Position numbers and translations under genes: made by a program. DNA of 64,000 bases from positions 1,054,001 to 1,118,000 of the forward strand of contig NZ_CP054038.1 of the NCBI RefSeq assembly GCF_013282805.1, read 5' to 3'. The stretch comes from Microbacterium hominis (GTDB lineage: Bacteria; Actinomycetota; Actinomycetes; Actinomycetales; Microbacteriaceae). Shown here piece by piece: positions 1-7,837 of the stretch (its first letter is position 1; every line of letters starts with the position of its first letter). Below the pieces are notes generated by a model that searched no databases, was not told the origin of the DNA, and saw nothing but the letters and a program-made list of their open reading frames with translations.

Positions 1-459
1 CGCGGTCACGTCGTCGGTGAGATCGGGGATGAGGGGCGCCGGCATGTCCAGGCCGCCCTGCAGGCGCTCCGCGGCGTCGGCGAGGTCGCCGGTGTCGATC
101 GTGATGTCGTCGGTTCCGATGTCCAGGCCCGAGGCGGTGATGTCCTCCTCGACCTGCGCCGCGGCGGCCACCGCGCTGTCGGTCGCGTCGAGCGCGGCGT
201 ACGCGGCGGTCGAGATGTCATCGGTGCCCTCGGCGCTGACGACGGCGACCGGCTCGAGCGTCGTGGTGTACGACGCGAGCTCGAAGCTGCCGAACGAGTC
301 CTGCGCCTGCGCCGACGTCAGGGGCACCGCGGTGGCTGCTCCCACGGTGGCCGTCAGGCCGATCGCGACGCTCGCGGCGACCGCAGCCAGGCGGCGGGTC
401 GAGCGGCGGCGGGCGCGCCGGGCGCGACGGGTGAGGGCATCAGGAGAGTTCGAGCGCAT
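1..459 (-). CDS. Secreted protein, N-terminal part only (runs off left edge)
   Basis: About 153 N-terminal residues are visible on the minus strand from an ATG at 459. Residues 1-23 are strongly basic (RRARRARRRSTRR), then a hydrophobic stretch to about residue 45 and a plausible signal peptidase I site AQA/QD near residue 52. The mature part begins with a Ser/Thr/Ala-rich stretch, then a long Ala/Asp/Thr-rich linker. This layout is common in actinobacterial exported cell-wall hydrolases (NlpC/P60 or M23 type), but the catalytic domain would lie outside the window, so that is only a guess. A 145-nt leader with palindromes precedes it. Export is well supported; the function is not. Confidence 0.7.
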   Translation of the reverse strand, partial: MRSNSPDALTRRARRARRRSTRRLAAVAASVAIGLTATVGAATAVPLTSAQAQDSFGSFELASYTTTLEPVAVVSAEGTDDISTAAYAALDATDSAVAAAAQVEEDITASGLDIGTDDITIDTGDLADAAERLQGGLDMPAPLIPDLTDDVTA

Positions 460-551
460 GGAGAGACCGGTTCCGTATCGGGGAGCGGCACCGACCGCAC
501 GGGTCACGGCCGACGCAAGGCCCCGAGTTTGCCGACCTCGTCTGGACGGTT

Positions 552-637
552 CCAGGACGTTTCCTGGGTGAACCATGTGAGCGGGCCGCGCAGAAAAGTC
601 CTGATCAAGAGCCTACCCCGCATGCCGGTTCCGGCAT
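552..637 (-). promoter_or_regulatory. Promoter and structured leader of the secreted protein gene
   Basis: Reading the minus strand there is a -10-like TAGGCT at 615-610, giving an expected transcript start near 604 and a leader of about 145 nt. The leader holds a 6-4-6 palindrome CCAGGAcgttTCCTGG (552-567). Upstream of the -10 lies a perfect 7-2-7 palindrome ATGCCGGttCCGGCAT (622-637), where an activator or repressor could sit. I tried to fit a c-di-AMP riboswitch, which often precedes such genes in actinomycetes, and could not. Confidence 0.35.
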
Positions 638-684
638 ACCGACGCTCGCCGCGGGGGTCGAGGTGGCCACGTGGAGGTTTCGAG

Positions 685-703
685 TTAGGTTAGGCTCACC
701 TTC
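685..703 (+). promoter_or_regulatory. IdeR/DtxR iron box overlapping a leaderless promoter
   Basis: TTAGGTTAGGCTCACCTTC matches the 19-bp IdeR/DtxR consensus TTAGGTTAGGCTAACCTAA at 16 positions. It ends directly at the ATG of the next gene. The hexamer TAGGCT at 691-696 inside the box is a good -10, 7 nt before the ATG, so bound Fe-IdeR would cover the core promoter itself. This predicts repression of the downstream siderophore import genes when iron is sufficient. Confidence 0.88.
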
Positions 704-1744
704 ATGTCCACCACCTCGACACGAGCATCCTGGTCCGTCGCCGTCCTCGCTGCAGCCGGCCTCGCCGTCACCGCCTGCGCCTCCTCGCCCGGGGCGACCG
801 CGCCGTCCGACGACGCGTCCGACCCCCGAGTCGTCACCGTCGCGAACGCCCAGCCCACGCTGGTCCTGGTCGAACAGGATGGCGAATCGTCGTATCGCGA
901 AGACGCCGAGACTCCCCGCGGATCCGTCGAGGTGCCGTACCAGCCCGAGGCGGTCGTGACCTTCGACATCGCGACCCTCGACACGCTCGACGCCATCGGG
1001 GCCGGCGACGCCGTGGTCGGCATCCCGGACATTCCGCTTCCGGACTATCTCTCGGACTACGCCGACCTCCCCAAGGTCGGAACCCTCTTCGAGCCCGACT
1101 TCGAGGCCGTCGCAGAACTGGAGCCCGATCTCATCGTCGTGGCCGCCCGCAGCACCGGTCAGTACGACGAGCTGAGCGAGATCTCCACCACGATCGACCT
1201 CACCGGCACGGCCGGCGGAACCTTCGACCCGAGCGCCGGCCTCGAGCGCGCCGAGCAGCTCGGCGAGATCTTCGGAGCGGAGGATGCCGTCGCCGAGCGG
1301 ATCGCCGAGATCGACGAGCTCACCGCCGCCATCGAGGACGAGGTCAGCGGCACGGCGCTCGTGCTGTCGGTCTCGGGCGGCGAGTACGGCGCGTTCGGCG
1401 AAGGTTCGCGCTTCGGCTACTTCTTCGACGAGCTGGGCTTCGTGCCGGCCGTCCCCGCGACCGAGCTCCCGGGCGCCGAAGGCTCGTCGCACGGCGACAC
1501 CGTCACGAACGAGTTCCTCCTGACCGCCGACCCCGACTGGATCATCGCGTTCGATCGGGGCGCTGCCACCGGTGAGGGCTCGAGCGCGGAGGAGACCCTC
1601 GACAACGAGCTCGTCGCCGAGACCGTCGCCGGCAAGGAGGGCCAGATCATCCTGCTCCCCGCGAGCGAGCTCTACATCGTCATCAACGGGCTCACCTCGA
1701 TCCAGAACGTGCTCACCACGCTGCACGACGCCGTGTCGGAGTGA
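704..1744 (+). CDS. Iron-siderophore ABC transporter substrate-binding lipoprotein
   Basis: A FecB/FepB-class binding protein of 346 residues that captures ferric siderophore outside the membrane. Residues 1-25 are a lipoprotein signal ending in lipobox VTAC, with Cys25 as the lipidation site. The body has the two-lobed TroA-like fold pattern: VTFDIATLDTLDAIG at the start of lobe 1, the central helix region around residues 185-215 (LERAEQLGEIFGAEDAVAERI) and a conserved DPDWIIAFDRG stretch in lobe 2. It starts immediately after an IdeR box and has no Shine-Dalgarno, so it is probably translated from a leaderless mRNA. The two permeases and ATPase follow in the same direction. The substrate siderophore cannot be told from sequence. 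Confidence 0.92.
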   Translation: MSTTSTRASWSVAVLAAAGLAVTACASSPGATAPSDDASDPRVVTVANAQPTLVLVEQDGESSYREDAETPRGSVEVPYQPEAVVTFDIATLDTLDAIGAGDAVVGIPDIPLPDYLSDYADLPKVGTLFEPDFEAVAELEPDLIVVAARSTGQYDELSEISTTIDLTGTAGGTFDPSAGLERAEQLGEIFGAEDAVAERIAEIDELTAAIEDEVSGTALVLSVSGGEYGAFGEGSRFGYFFDELGFVPAVPATELPGAEGSSHGDTVTNEFLLTADPDWIIAFDRGAATGEGSSAEETLDNELVAETVAGKEGQIILLPASELYIVINGLTSIQNVLTTLHDAVSE

Positions 1745-1778
1745 CGGTGACGGACGCCGTGACGGGGAGCGCCGAGCC

Positions 1779-2732
1779 CTGAAGCGCCTCTCTCCCACCG
1801 CGCTGATCGTCGCGGGGGTGGTCCTGGTGGCCGTCCTCGCGACGATCTCGCTGTTCGTCGGCGTCGCCGACCTCGACGCATTCGTGCTGTTCGCGAGCCG
1901 CGTGCCGCGCACCGTGTCGCTCATCCTCGCCGGGGCGGCCTTCGCGATCACCGGCCTCATCATGCAGCTGCTCACCCGCAACCGCTTCGTCGAACCCGGC
2001 ACCACCGGAGCGACCGATGCCGCCGGCCTCGCCCTCCTCGCCGTGCTCATGGCGGTGCCGGGCGTCCCCATCGGGGCCAAGGCTGTCGCGGCCTCGCTCG
2101 GCGCGATGGTCGGCGTCATCGGATTCCTCGCCCTCGCCCGGCGCATCCCGTCGCGCTCCAGCGTGCTCGTGCCGATCATCGGCATCCTCTACGGCGGCGT
2201 GATCGGCGCCGTCACGACGTTCATCGCCTACCGCGCGGACGTGCTGCAGGAGCTGCTCAGCTGGGGCGTCGGCGACTTCTCGGGCATCCTGCGCGGCCGC
2301 TACGAGATGCTCTACCTCGCCGCCGCGGCGGCCCTCATCGCCTGGATCGCCGCCGACCGCTTCACCGTCGCGGGACTCGGCGAGGATGCCGCGCGCGGCC
2401 TCGGACTCGACACCCGCGCCGTCCTCGGCCTCGGCGTGGGGATTATCGCCGTCGTGACCGGAACCATGGTGGTCGTCACCGGCGCACTGCCCTTCCTCGG
2501 ACTCATCGCCCCGAACATCGTCAGCCGCCTCATCGGGGACAACATGCGCCGTGCCGTGCCGCTTGTCGCCCTGCTCGGGGCCTCGCTCGTGCTGGCATGC
2601 GACCTCATCGGCCGCCTGGCCCGCTTTCCGTTCGAGATCCCGATCTCGGTGGTCATGGGCGTCGTGGGCGGAATCGTCTTCCTGTGGATGCTGCTGGGCG
2701 GCGCCCGCGAGAGAACCGGAGCCCCCGCATGA
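1779..2732 (+). CDS. Iron-siderophore ABC transporter permease (FecCD family)
   Basis: A polytopic permease of the BtuC/FecCD family, 317 residues if it begins at CTG 1779. No ATG or GTG lies in frame close to the recognisable N-terminus KRLSPTALIVAGVVLVAVL; CTG 1779 has GGGGAG 9 nt upstream, so I chose it, and the first residue is uncertain. Family landmarks include SRVPRTVSLILAGAAFAITG near the start and the cytoplasmic ATPase-contact stretch around ALPFLGLIAPNIVSRL. About nine membrane helices are visible. It lies 34 nt after the binding-protein gene and overlaps the next permease by 4 nt (ATGA), so the two subunits should be made in equal amounts as a heterodimer. Confidence 0.87.
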   Translation: MKRLSPTALIVAGVVLVAVLATISLFVGVADLDAFVLFASRVPRTVSLILAGAAFAITGLIMQLLTRNRFVEPGTTGATDAAGLALLAVLMAVPGVPIGAKAVAASLGAMVGVIGFLALARRIPSRSSVLVPIIGILYGGVIGAVTTFIAYRADVLQELLSWGVGDFSGILRGRYEMLYLAAAAALIAWIAADRFTVAGLGEDAARGLGLDTRAVLGLGVGIIAVVTGTMVVVTGALPFLGLIAPNIVSRLIGDNMRRAVPLVALLGASLVLACDLIGRLARFPFEIPISVVMGVVGGIVFLWMLLGGARERTGAPA

Positions 2733-3748
2733 CCCGCACCGGCACCGACCGGCGCGCCGTCGGTCCCGCACCCGCCGTCGCCGATGTCGCCCGGCGCGCG
2801 CTCCGAACCCCCGAGCGCCGGCTCCTCGCCCTGGCTGCCCTGGCGCTGCTGATGATCGCGCTCTTCGTGTTCACGGATCTCCCCGGCAGATGGGAGTACG
2901 CGCTCGGCCTGCGCGGGCGCACCGTGGCGGGCATGGTCATCGCCGCCGCGGCTGTGGGCGTGGCGACCGTGCTGTTCCAGACGATCACGGCGAACCGCAT
3001 CCTCACGCCCGGCATCATGGGCTTCGACGCCGTCTTCCTGGCCATCCAGGTGGTCACGGCCTTCGCGATCGGCCCGGCCGTGCTGGTCGGCGCCCCGCCC
3101 CTCGCGTCGTGGCTGGTCGAGCTCGTGCTCATGGCGGGGTCCATCTCGCTGCTCTACTGGTGGCTGTTCCTGCGACGACGCCTCGACCTCCACGTGATCG
3201 TGCTGGCGGGGCTGGTGCTCGGCGTGCTGTTCCGCTCGGTCACCGCCTTCCTGCAGCGATTGCTCGACCCCGACACGTTCGCCATCGTGCAGAACCTCGC
3301 CTTCGCGAGCTTCACCTCGGTCGACCGCGAGCTGCTGGTGCCTACCGGGGTGCTCGTGGCAGCGGCGATCGGCTCGCTGTGGCCGATCCGCCGCTCCCTC
3401 GACGTGCTCTCCCTCGGCGAGTCCGCCGCGATCTCCCTCGGAGTGGACCACCGGCGCACGGTGATGCACACGGTGCTCGCGATCGCGGTGATGGTCGCGG
3501 CATCCACCGCCCTCGTGGGACCGGTGACGTTCTTCGGCCTGCTGGTGGCGAATCTGGCCTACGGCGCGGTCGGGCATCGGCACCTGCGCAGCATCCCGGC
3601 CGCCATCGCGATCGGAGCGATCGCCCTCGTCGGCGGGCAGTTCGTCCTGGACCGGCTGCTGGGCTTCGGCACCGAGCTGCCCGTGGTCATCGAGTTCGTC
3701 GGGGGACTCTTCTTCATCGCTCTCATGCTGACCGGAAGGGCACGCTGA
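2729..3748 (+). CDS. Second iron-siderophore ABC permease (FecCD family)
   Basis: The partner permease of 339 residues, starting at the ATG that overlaps the previous stop (ATGA). A cytoplasmic leader of about 35 residues rich in Arg and Pro precedes the first helix (LLALAALALLMIALFVF). Conserved FecCD features are RTVAGMVIAAAAVGVATVLF in helix 2, LGESAAISLGVDHRR in the cytoplasmic loop and GPVTFFGLLVANLAYG in the ATPase coupling region. Eight to ten hydrophobic segments are visible. It is unlike its neighbour in sequence, as expected for FecC/FecD-type heterodimers. The ATPase gene begins one base after its stop. Confidence 0.9.
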   Translation: MTRTGTDRRAVGPAPAVADVARRALRTPERRLLALAALALLMIALFVFTDLPGRWEYALGLRGRTVAGMVIAAAAVGVATVLFQTITANRILTPGIMGFDAVFLAIQVVTAFAIGPAVLVGAPPLASWLVELVLMAGSISLLYWWLFLRRRLDLHVIVLAGLVLGVLFRSVTAFLQRLLDPDTFAIVQNLAFASFTSVDRELLVPTGVLVAAAIGSLWPIRRSLDVLSLGESAAISLGVDHRRTVMHTVLAIAVMVAASTALVGPVTFFGLLVANLAYGAVGHRHLRSIPAAIAIGAIALVGGQFVLDRLLGFGTELPVVIEFVGGLFFIALMLTGRAR

Positions 3749-3749
3749 C

Positions 3750-4502
<753 letters not shown>

Positions 4503-4546
4503 GCGTGACCCGACCTTCCCCGAACCGAGTGCAGACTGGAGACACC

Positions 4547-5344
4547 ATGACCCCCACCCACATCGCCCCGACCTACGCCCTCGCCCGTCAGGGCCTCGAT
4601 ATGCGATTCCGCTTCGCCCGGCTCGTCGAGCGGTCGTGGCTCACCGAGGAGTACGTGCGGGTGCGCCTGCGCGGCGACGACCTCGTCGGCTTCGCCTCGC
4701 TGGGCGCCGACGACCACTGCCGCGTCTTCTTCCCGGCGGGCGGCGAAGAGCCCGCCTCCGTCGAGGAGATGCGCGCGGCGCCCAGTCGCGAGTACACGCC
4801 CTTCGCGTTCGGCGAGGACTGGCTCGAGCTCGAGTTCGCGATCCACGGTGAACCGGGCGACCGGGGCGTGGCCGCAGAGTGGGCGGCCACGGCGCCGCTC
4901 GGGTCTCTCGTCGGGGTCGGCGGGCCGCGCGGCTCGATGATCATCGAGGGGCGGCCGCAGGTGTGGTTCCTCGCGGGCGATGAGACCGCCGTGCCGGCGA
5001 TCCGCCGCTTCGCGGCATCCATGCCCGCCGACGCCGTCGGCACCGTGCTCGTCGAGGTGCCCGACGCCGCCCGCGAACTCGCCGTCGAGGCGCCGGCCGG
5101 CGTGGGCGTGGAGTACGTGCACCGCGGCGACGCGCGCGGGGGCACGGCGCTGGCGGAGCGGCTCGACGCGCTCGGGGCGGAGCACCGGCCGGACGGCGAC
5201 GTGTTCGTCTTCATCGCCTCGGAGCAGGCCATCGTCAAGACGGGCCGGGCGCTCGCTGTCGACCGCTGGGGGCTGGAGGCGGATCGCATCGTGGTGAAGG
5301 GCTACTGGAAGCGCGGCGACGTCGAGTTCCACGCCCCGCATTGA
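4547..5344 (+). CDS. Siderophore-interacting FAD protein (ferric-siderophore reductase)
   Basis: A 265-residue SIP-family flavoprotein (FAD-binding 9), which reduces imported Fe(III)-siderophore in the cytosol to release Fe(II). I start at ATG 4547 because GGAG lies 5 nt upstream. The FAD-binding motif R-x-Y-T appears as SREYTPFAF, the phosphate-binding part as GPRGSMIIEGRPQVWFLAGD, and the C-terminus carries the family hallmark KGYWKRG. Its place after the ABC genes is the usual arrangement and confirms the whole cluster as iron acquisition. Confidence 0.92.
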   Translation: MTPTHIAPTYALARQGLDMRFRFARLVERSWLTEEYVRVRLRGDDLVGFASLGADDHCRVFFPAGGEEPASVEEMRAAPSREYTPFAFGEDWLELEFAIHGEPGDRGVAAEWAATAPLGSLVGVGGPRGSMIIEGRPQVWFLAGDETAVPAIRRFAASMPADAVGTVLVEVPDAARELAVEAPAGVGVEYVHRGDARGGTALAERLDALGAEHRPDGDVFVFIASEQAIVKTGRALAVDRWGLEADRIVVKGYWKRGDVEFHAPH

Positions 5345-5350
5345 GCTGCC

Positions 5351-5371
5351 GCCCGGTGTCGGCGACCGGGC
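5351..5371 (+). terminator. Hairpin closing the iron uptake operon
   Basis: A 7-bp perfect stem GCCCGGT / ACCGGGC with a 7-nt loop lies 6 nt after the siderophore reductase stop and just before the next promoter. There is no T-tract, so termination strength is uncertain. Confidence 0.4.
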
Positions 5372-5372
5372 G

Positions 5373-5378
5373 TAGCCT
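5373..5378 (+). promoter_or_regulatory. Leaderless -10 box of the Nudix gene
   Basis: TAGCCT ends 6 nt before the GTG at 5385 and no Shine-Dalgarno is present, so the transcript should start on the GTG itself. Confidence 0.6.
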
Positions 5379-5384
5379 GAACGG

Positions 5385-6089
5385 GTGCGTGCCGACACCG
5401 ACCCGACCAGTGCCCGCGATCAGCTCGCGGCGCTCGTCGCGGCCGCCTCGGGGGCGAGCCCGGCGCCTCCCGCGCCGGGTGAGCGGCCGGCTGCGGTGCT
5501 CATGCTGTTCGGAGTGCTCGACGGTCGCCCGAGCGATCGCGCGGCGCAGGCGGGCGCGGTCTCCCGTGACCTCGACGTGCTGCTGCTCGCGCGCGCCCGC
5601 ACGCTGCGGTCGCACCCGGGCCAGATCGCCTTTCCGGGCGGCCGTATCGACTCCGGTGACGCCTCACCCGTCGACGCGGCGCTGCGCGAGGCCGTCGAGG
5701 AGACGGGGCTCGACCCGGCCGGCGTCGACGTGCTGGGCGTGCTCGAAGACGTGCCGCTGCTGTACTCGGGGCACCGGGTCACACCCGTGGTGGCGTGGTG
5801 GCGTGCGCCGTCGCCGGTGGGGGTGGTCGACGTCGCCGAGTCGGCGGCGGTGTTCCGGGCGCCCGTGGCCGACCTGCTCGACCCCGCCCAGCGAGGTGTC
5901 ACCGTGATCCGGCGTGACGGGCAGGAGTGGCGCGGCCCCGGGTTCCTCGTGCACGATCGCACCGGCGACCACCTCGTGTGGGGCTTCACCGGCATGCTGC
6001 TGGACGGCCTGTTCGATCGCCTGGGCTGGACGGAGCCGTGGGATGCCGCGAGGGAGTTGCCGCTCGAGTACCCGGTCGCCGAGGTCTGA
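5385..6089 (+). CDS. Nudix hydrolase, CoA-pyrophosphatase type
   Basis: A 234-residue Nudix enzyme. The Nudix box is complete: GGRIDSGD at residues 85-92, then AALREAVEETGLD carrying the metal-binding REUxEE core. The preceding LRSHPGQIAFPGG corresponds to the UPF0035 / CoA diphosphatase signature LxxHxGQxxFPGG, so it probably cleaves CoA or acyl-CoA to phosphopantetheine and 3',5'-ADP. An extended Ala/Pro-rich N-terminus precedes the domain. The start is GTG 5385, dictated by a -10 hexamer 6 nt upstream. It is probably expressed apart from the iron operon. Confidence 0.88.
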   Translation: MRADTDPTSARDQLAALVAAASGASPAPPAPGERPAAVLMLFGVLDGRPSDRAAQAGAVSRDLDVLLLARARTLRSHPGQIAFPGGRIDSGDASPVDAALREAVEETGLDPAGVDVLGVLEDVPLLYSGHRVTPVVAWWRAPSPVGVVDVAESAAVFRAPVADLLDPAQRGVTVIRRDGQEWRGPGFLVHDRTGDHLVWGFTGMLLDGLFDRLGWTEPWDAARELPLEYPVAEV

Positions 6090-6100
6090 GCGCGGCTCCG

Positions 6101-7219
6101 ATGACGAGCAGCATGCGGGTGCTGAGCGCCGAGCAGGCGCGACGCATCATCGTGCGGGCGCAGCTGCTCGACGCGGACCGGCCGGGCGACGTCGTCGAGG
6201 TCGCCGAGCAGCTCGGCGCCGTCAAGATCGATCCGACCGCCACGATCGCCCCCGCCGAGCACACCGTGCTGTGGTCGCGCATCGGCTGGTCGTACGAGGC
6301 CGGGCAGCTCGTGAAGGCCGTCGAAGGCGACCGGCTGCTGTTCGAGTTCGACGGCGCCTTCCGCCCGATGAGCCTGCTGCCGCTCATGCTGCCGGCGATG
6401 AGACGCTGGCCGCGACGGGCGAGCAGCCGTCAGTGGCTGGAGGCGAATGCACGGTTCCGCGCCGACGTGCTCTCCCGCCTCGATGCCGAGGGGCCGCTGA
6501 CGGCGGCGCAGATCCCCGACACCGCCCAGGTGTCGCGCGCCCCCGACGGATGGTCGGGCTCGAACCAGGTGCCGCACATGCTCGAGTTCCTGCTGCGACA
6601 GGGCGAGGTGGCTGTCGTCGGCCGCGAGGGGCGCACCCGCCGGTGGGACCTCGCGTCGCGCGTGTACCCGGCAGATCTCCCGGTGCTCGACGACGACGAG
6701 GCAGCGCGGCTCCTCGACGAGCGCCGGCTGCAGGCGGCCGGCATCGCCAAGCAGCGCTCGCCGTGGACGCCGGTCGGCGACGCCGGCATCCCGATCATGA
6801 TCGAGGGGTCCCTGCGCCGCTACCGCGTCGATCCCGAAGCGCTCGCCGCCCTCGACGCCGACGAGGCGGCGGGAGCGGACCCGGGCGGACGGGTGGCGTT
6901 CCTCAACCCGTACGACGGCATGCTCGCCGACCGCCCGCGGCTGAGCGAGGTCTTCGGGTTCGAGTACGTGCTCGAGCAGTTCAAGCCGAAGGCCCAGCGC
7001 CGCTACGGATTCTTCGCCCACCCCATCCTCCTGGGCGATCGCTTCGTCGGGATGCTGGAGGCCGAGGTCGTCCGGGGGCGAGACGGCGATGGGGGAGGGC
7101 TCCGGGTCGACGCCGTGCACGAGTTCCTGCCGTTCGAGCCGGAGGAGCACGAGATGGTGCGCGCCGAGATCGACGAGCTCGCCCAATGGCTGGGCGTGGA
7201 GGTCACGGGGGCTGTGTGA
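6101..7219 (+). CDS. HTH_42 (AlkZ/YcaQ-like) winged-helix protein, likely catalytic residue changed
   Basis: A 372-residue member of the HTH_42 superfamily, which includes the DNA glycosylases AlkZ and YcaQ that unhook interstrand crosslinks. Typical stretches are RIIVRAQ near the N-terminus, HTVLWSRIGWSYEAGQL, a winged-helix region around residues 135-190 and FLNPYDGMLADRPRLSEVFGF in the C-terminal barrel. In YcaQ the catalytic pair sits in a Q-x-D motif and in AlkZ in Q-x-Q; here the equivalent is K42-I43-D44 (AVKIDPT). Loss of the Gln suggests a subfamily with altered or no glycosylase activity, which is inference. ATG 6101 is used; ATG 6113 is an alternative. Confidence 0.75.
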   Translation: MTSSMRVLSAEQARRIIVRAQLLDADRPGDVVEVAEQLGAVKIDPTATIAPAEHTVLWSRIGWSYEAGQLVKAVEGDRLLFEFDGAFRPMSLLPLMLPAMRRWPRRASSRQWLEANARFRADVLSRLDAEGPLTAAQIPDTAQVSRAPDGWSGSNQVPHMLEFLLRQGEVAVVGREGRTRRWDLASRVYPADLPVLDDDEAARLLDERRLQAAGIAKQRSPWTPVGDAGIPIMIEGSLRRYRVDPEALAALDADEAAGADPGGRVAFLNPYDGMLADRPRLSEVFGFEYVLEQFKPKAQRRYGFFAHPILLGDRFVGMLEAEVVRGRDGDGGGLRVDAVHEFLPFEPEEHEMVRAEIDELAQWLGVEVTGAV

Positions 7220-7251
7220 GCGGCGCAGCGTGAGCGGCGCAGCGCGAGCGG
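7216..7251. repeat. 14-bp tandem repeat at gene end
   Basis: GTGAGCGGCGCAGC occurs twice head to tail (7216-7229 and 7230-7243) with a decayed third copy. The stop codon of the HTH_42 gene lies in the first copy. Confidence 0.7.
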
Positions 7252-7356
7252 GAGGGGAGCGCATCCTCCACTCCCCAGGGGTGCGCAGGGGCGGCTGCCT
7301 CCACATCGGGGGCTTCGCGCCGTCGTGGATGCCGTCTCCCGGCCAGGCTGAGCGGC

Positions 7357-7806
7357 ATGACCGATATCGACTTCGACGTCCGCTTCCACGAACCTCTCCG
7401 CACCGATGACCAGCTGCGCCTCGCGCTCGAGGATCTCCTGCAGTGCGCGAACCTGCCGCAGCTGTGGTTCATCTTCCTCGACGAGGACCAGCACCTGGTC
7501 GGGCCCTTCATGCCCGGCGACGGCTACCCCGACGACCCGGCCCAGCCGGTCGACACCGACGACCTCGGCACGGTGCCCAGTGCCGAGGTGATGGCGGTGC
7601 GGGTCGGGATGATCGCCGAACTGGTGGGCGCCGCCCACGCGGTACTCGTCTGGGAGCGCCCGGGGCCCGACCGCCTCACCGAGGGCGTGCGCGCGTGGGT
7701 GCGCGCCGTCGCCGCCGCGTGCCTCGCGCGGGAGGTCTCGCTGCGCGCTCAACTCCTCCTCCACGACGACGGCCTGCGCATGCTCGTTCCCGACGACTGG
7801 GTGTAG
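7357..7806 (+). CDS. Conserved-looking small soluble protein, function unknown
   Basis: A 149-residue acidic protein with no signal peptide or membrane segment. I do not recognise the family. Visible blocks are an N-terminal acidic strand region (DIDFDVRFHEPLRTDDQLRL), a hydrophobic core LWFIFLDEDQHLVGPFMPGDGYP that looks like a beta strand pair, a central helix around ELVGAAHAVLVWERPGPDRL and a helical Ala/Arg segment before the C-terminus DGLRMLVPDDWV. Codon use matches the neighbours, which supports a real gene. Its upstream region shares a short motif with the promoter of the FAD oxidoreductase at 10549, so the two may be co-regulated. Confidence 0.7.
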   Translation: MTDIDFDVRFHEPLRTDDQLRLALEDLLQCANLPQLWFIFLDEDQHLVGPFMPGDGYPDDPAQPVDTDDLGTVPSAEVMAVRVGMIAELVGAAHAVLVWERPGPDRLTEGVRAWVRAVAAACLAREVSLRAQLLLHDDGLRMLVPDDWV

Positions 7807-7824
7807 GCGCGGCGGGTGCGGGGC

Positions 7825-7830
7825 TAAGGT
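7825..7830 (+). promoter_or_regulatory. Leaderless -10 box of the permease gene
   Basis: TAAGGT lies 7 nt before ATG 7838. The same bases also resemble a weak AAGG Shine-Dalgarno at 8-nt spacing, so a leadered transcript is possible. Confidence 0.5.
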
Positions 7831-7837
7831 GACCAGC

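Noticed and set aside
460..610. Possible c-di-AMP riboswitch before the secreted protein gene
   Set aside because: The leader is structured and of suitable length, but the conserved riboswitch blocks could not be found on the correct strand; GGGTGAACC occurs just on the opposite strand.
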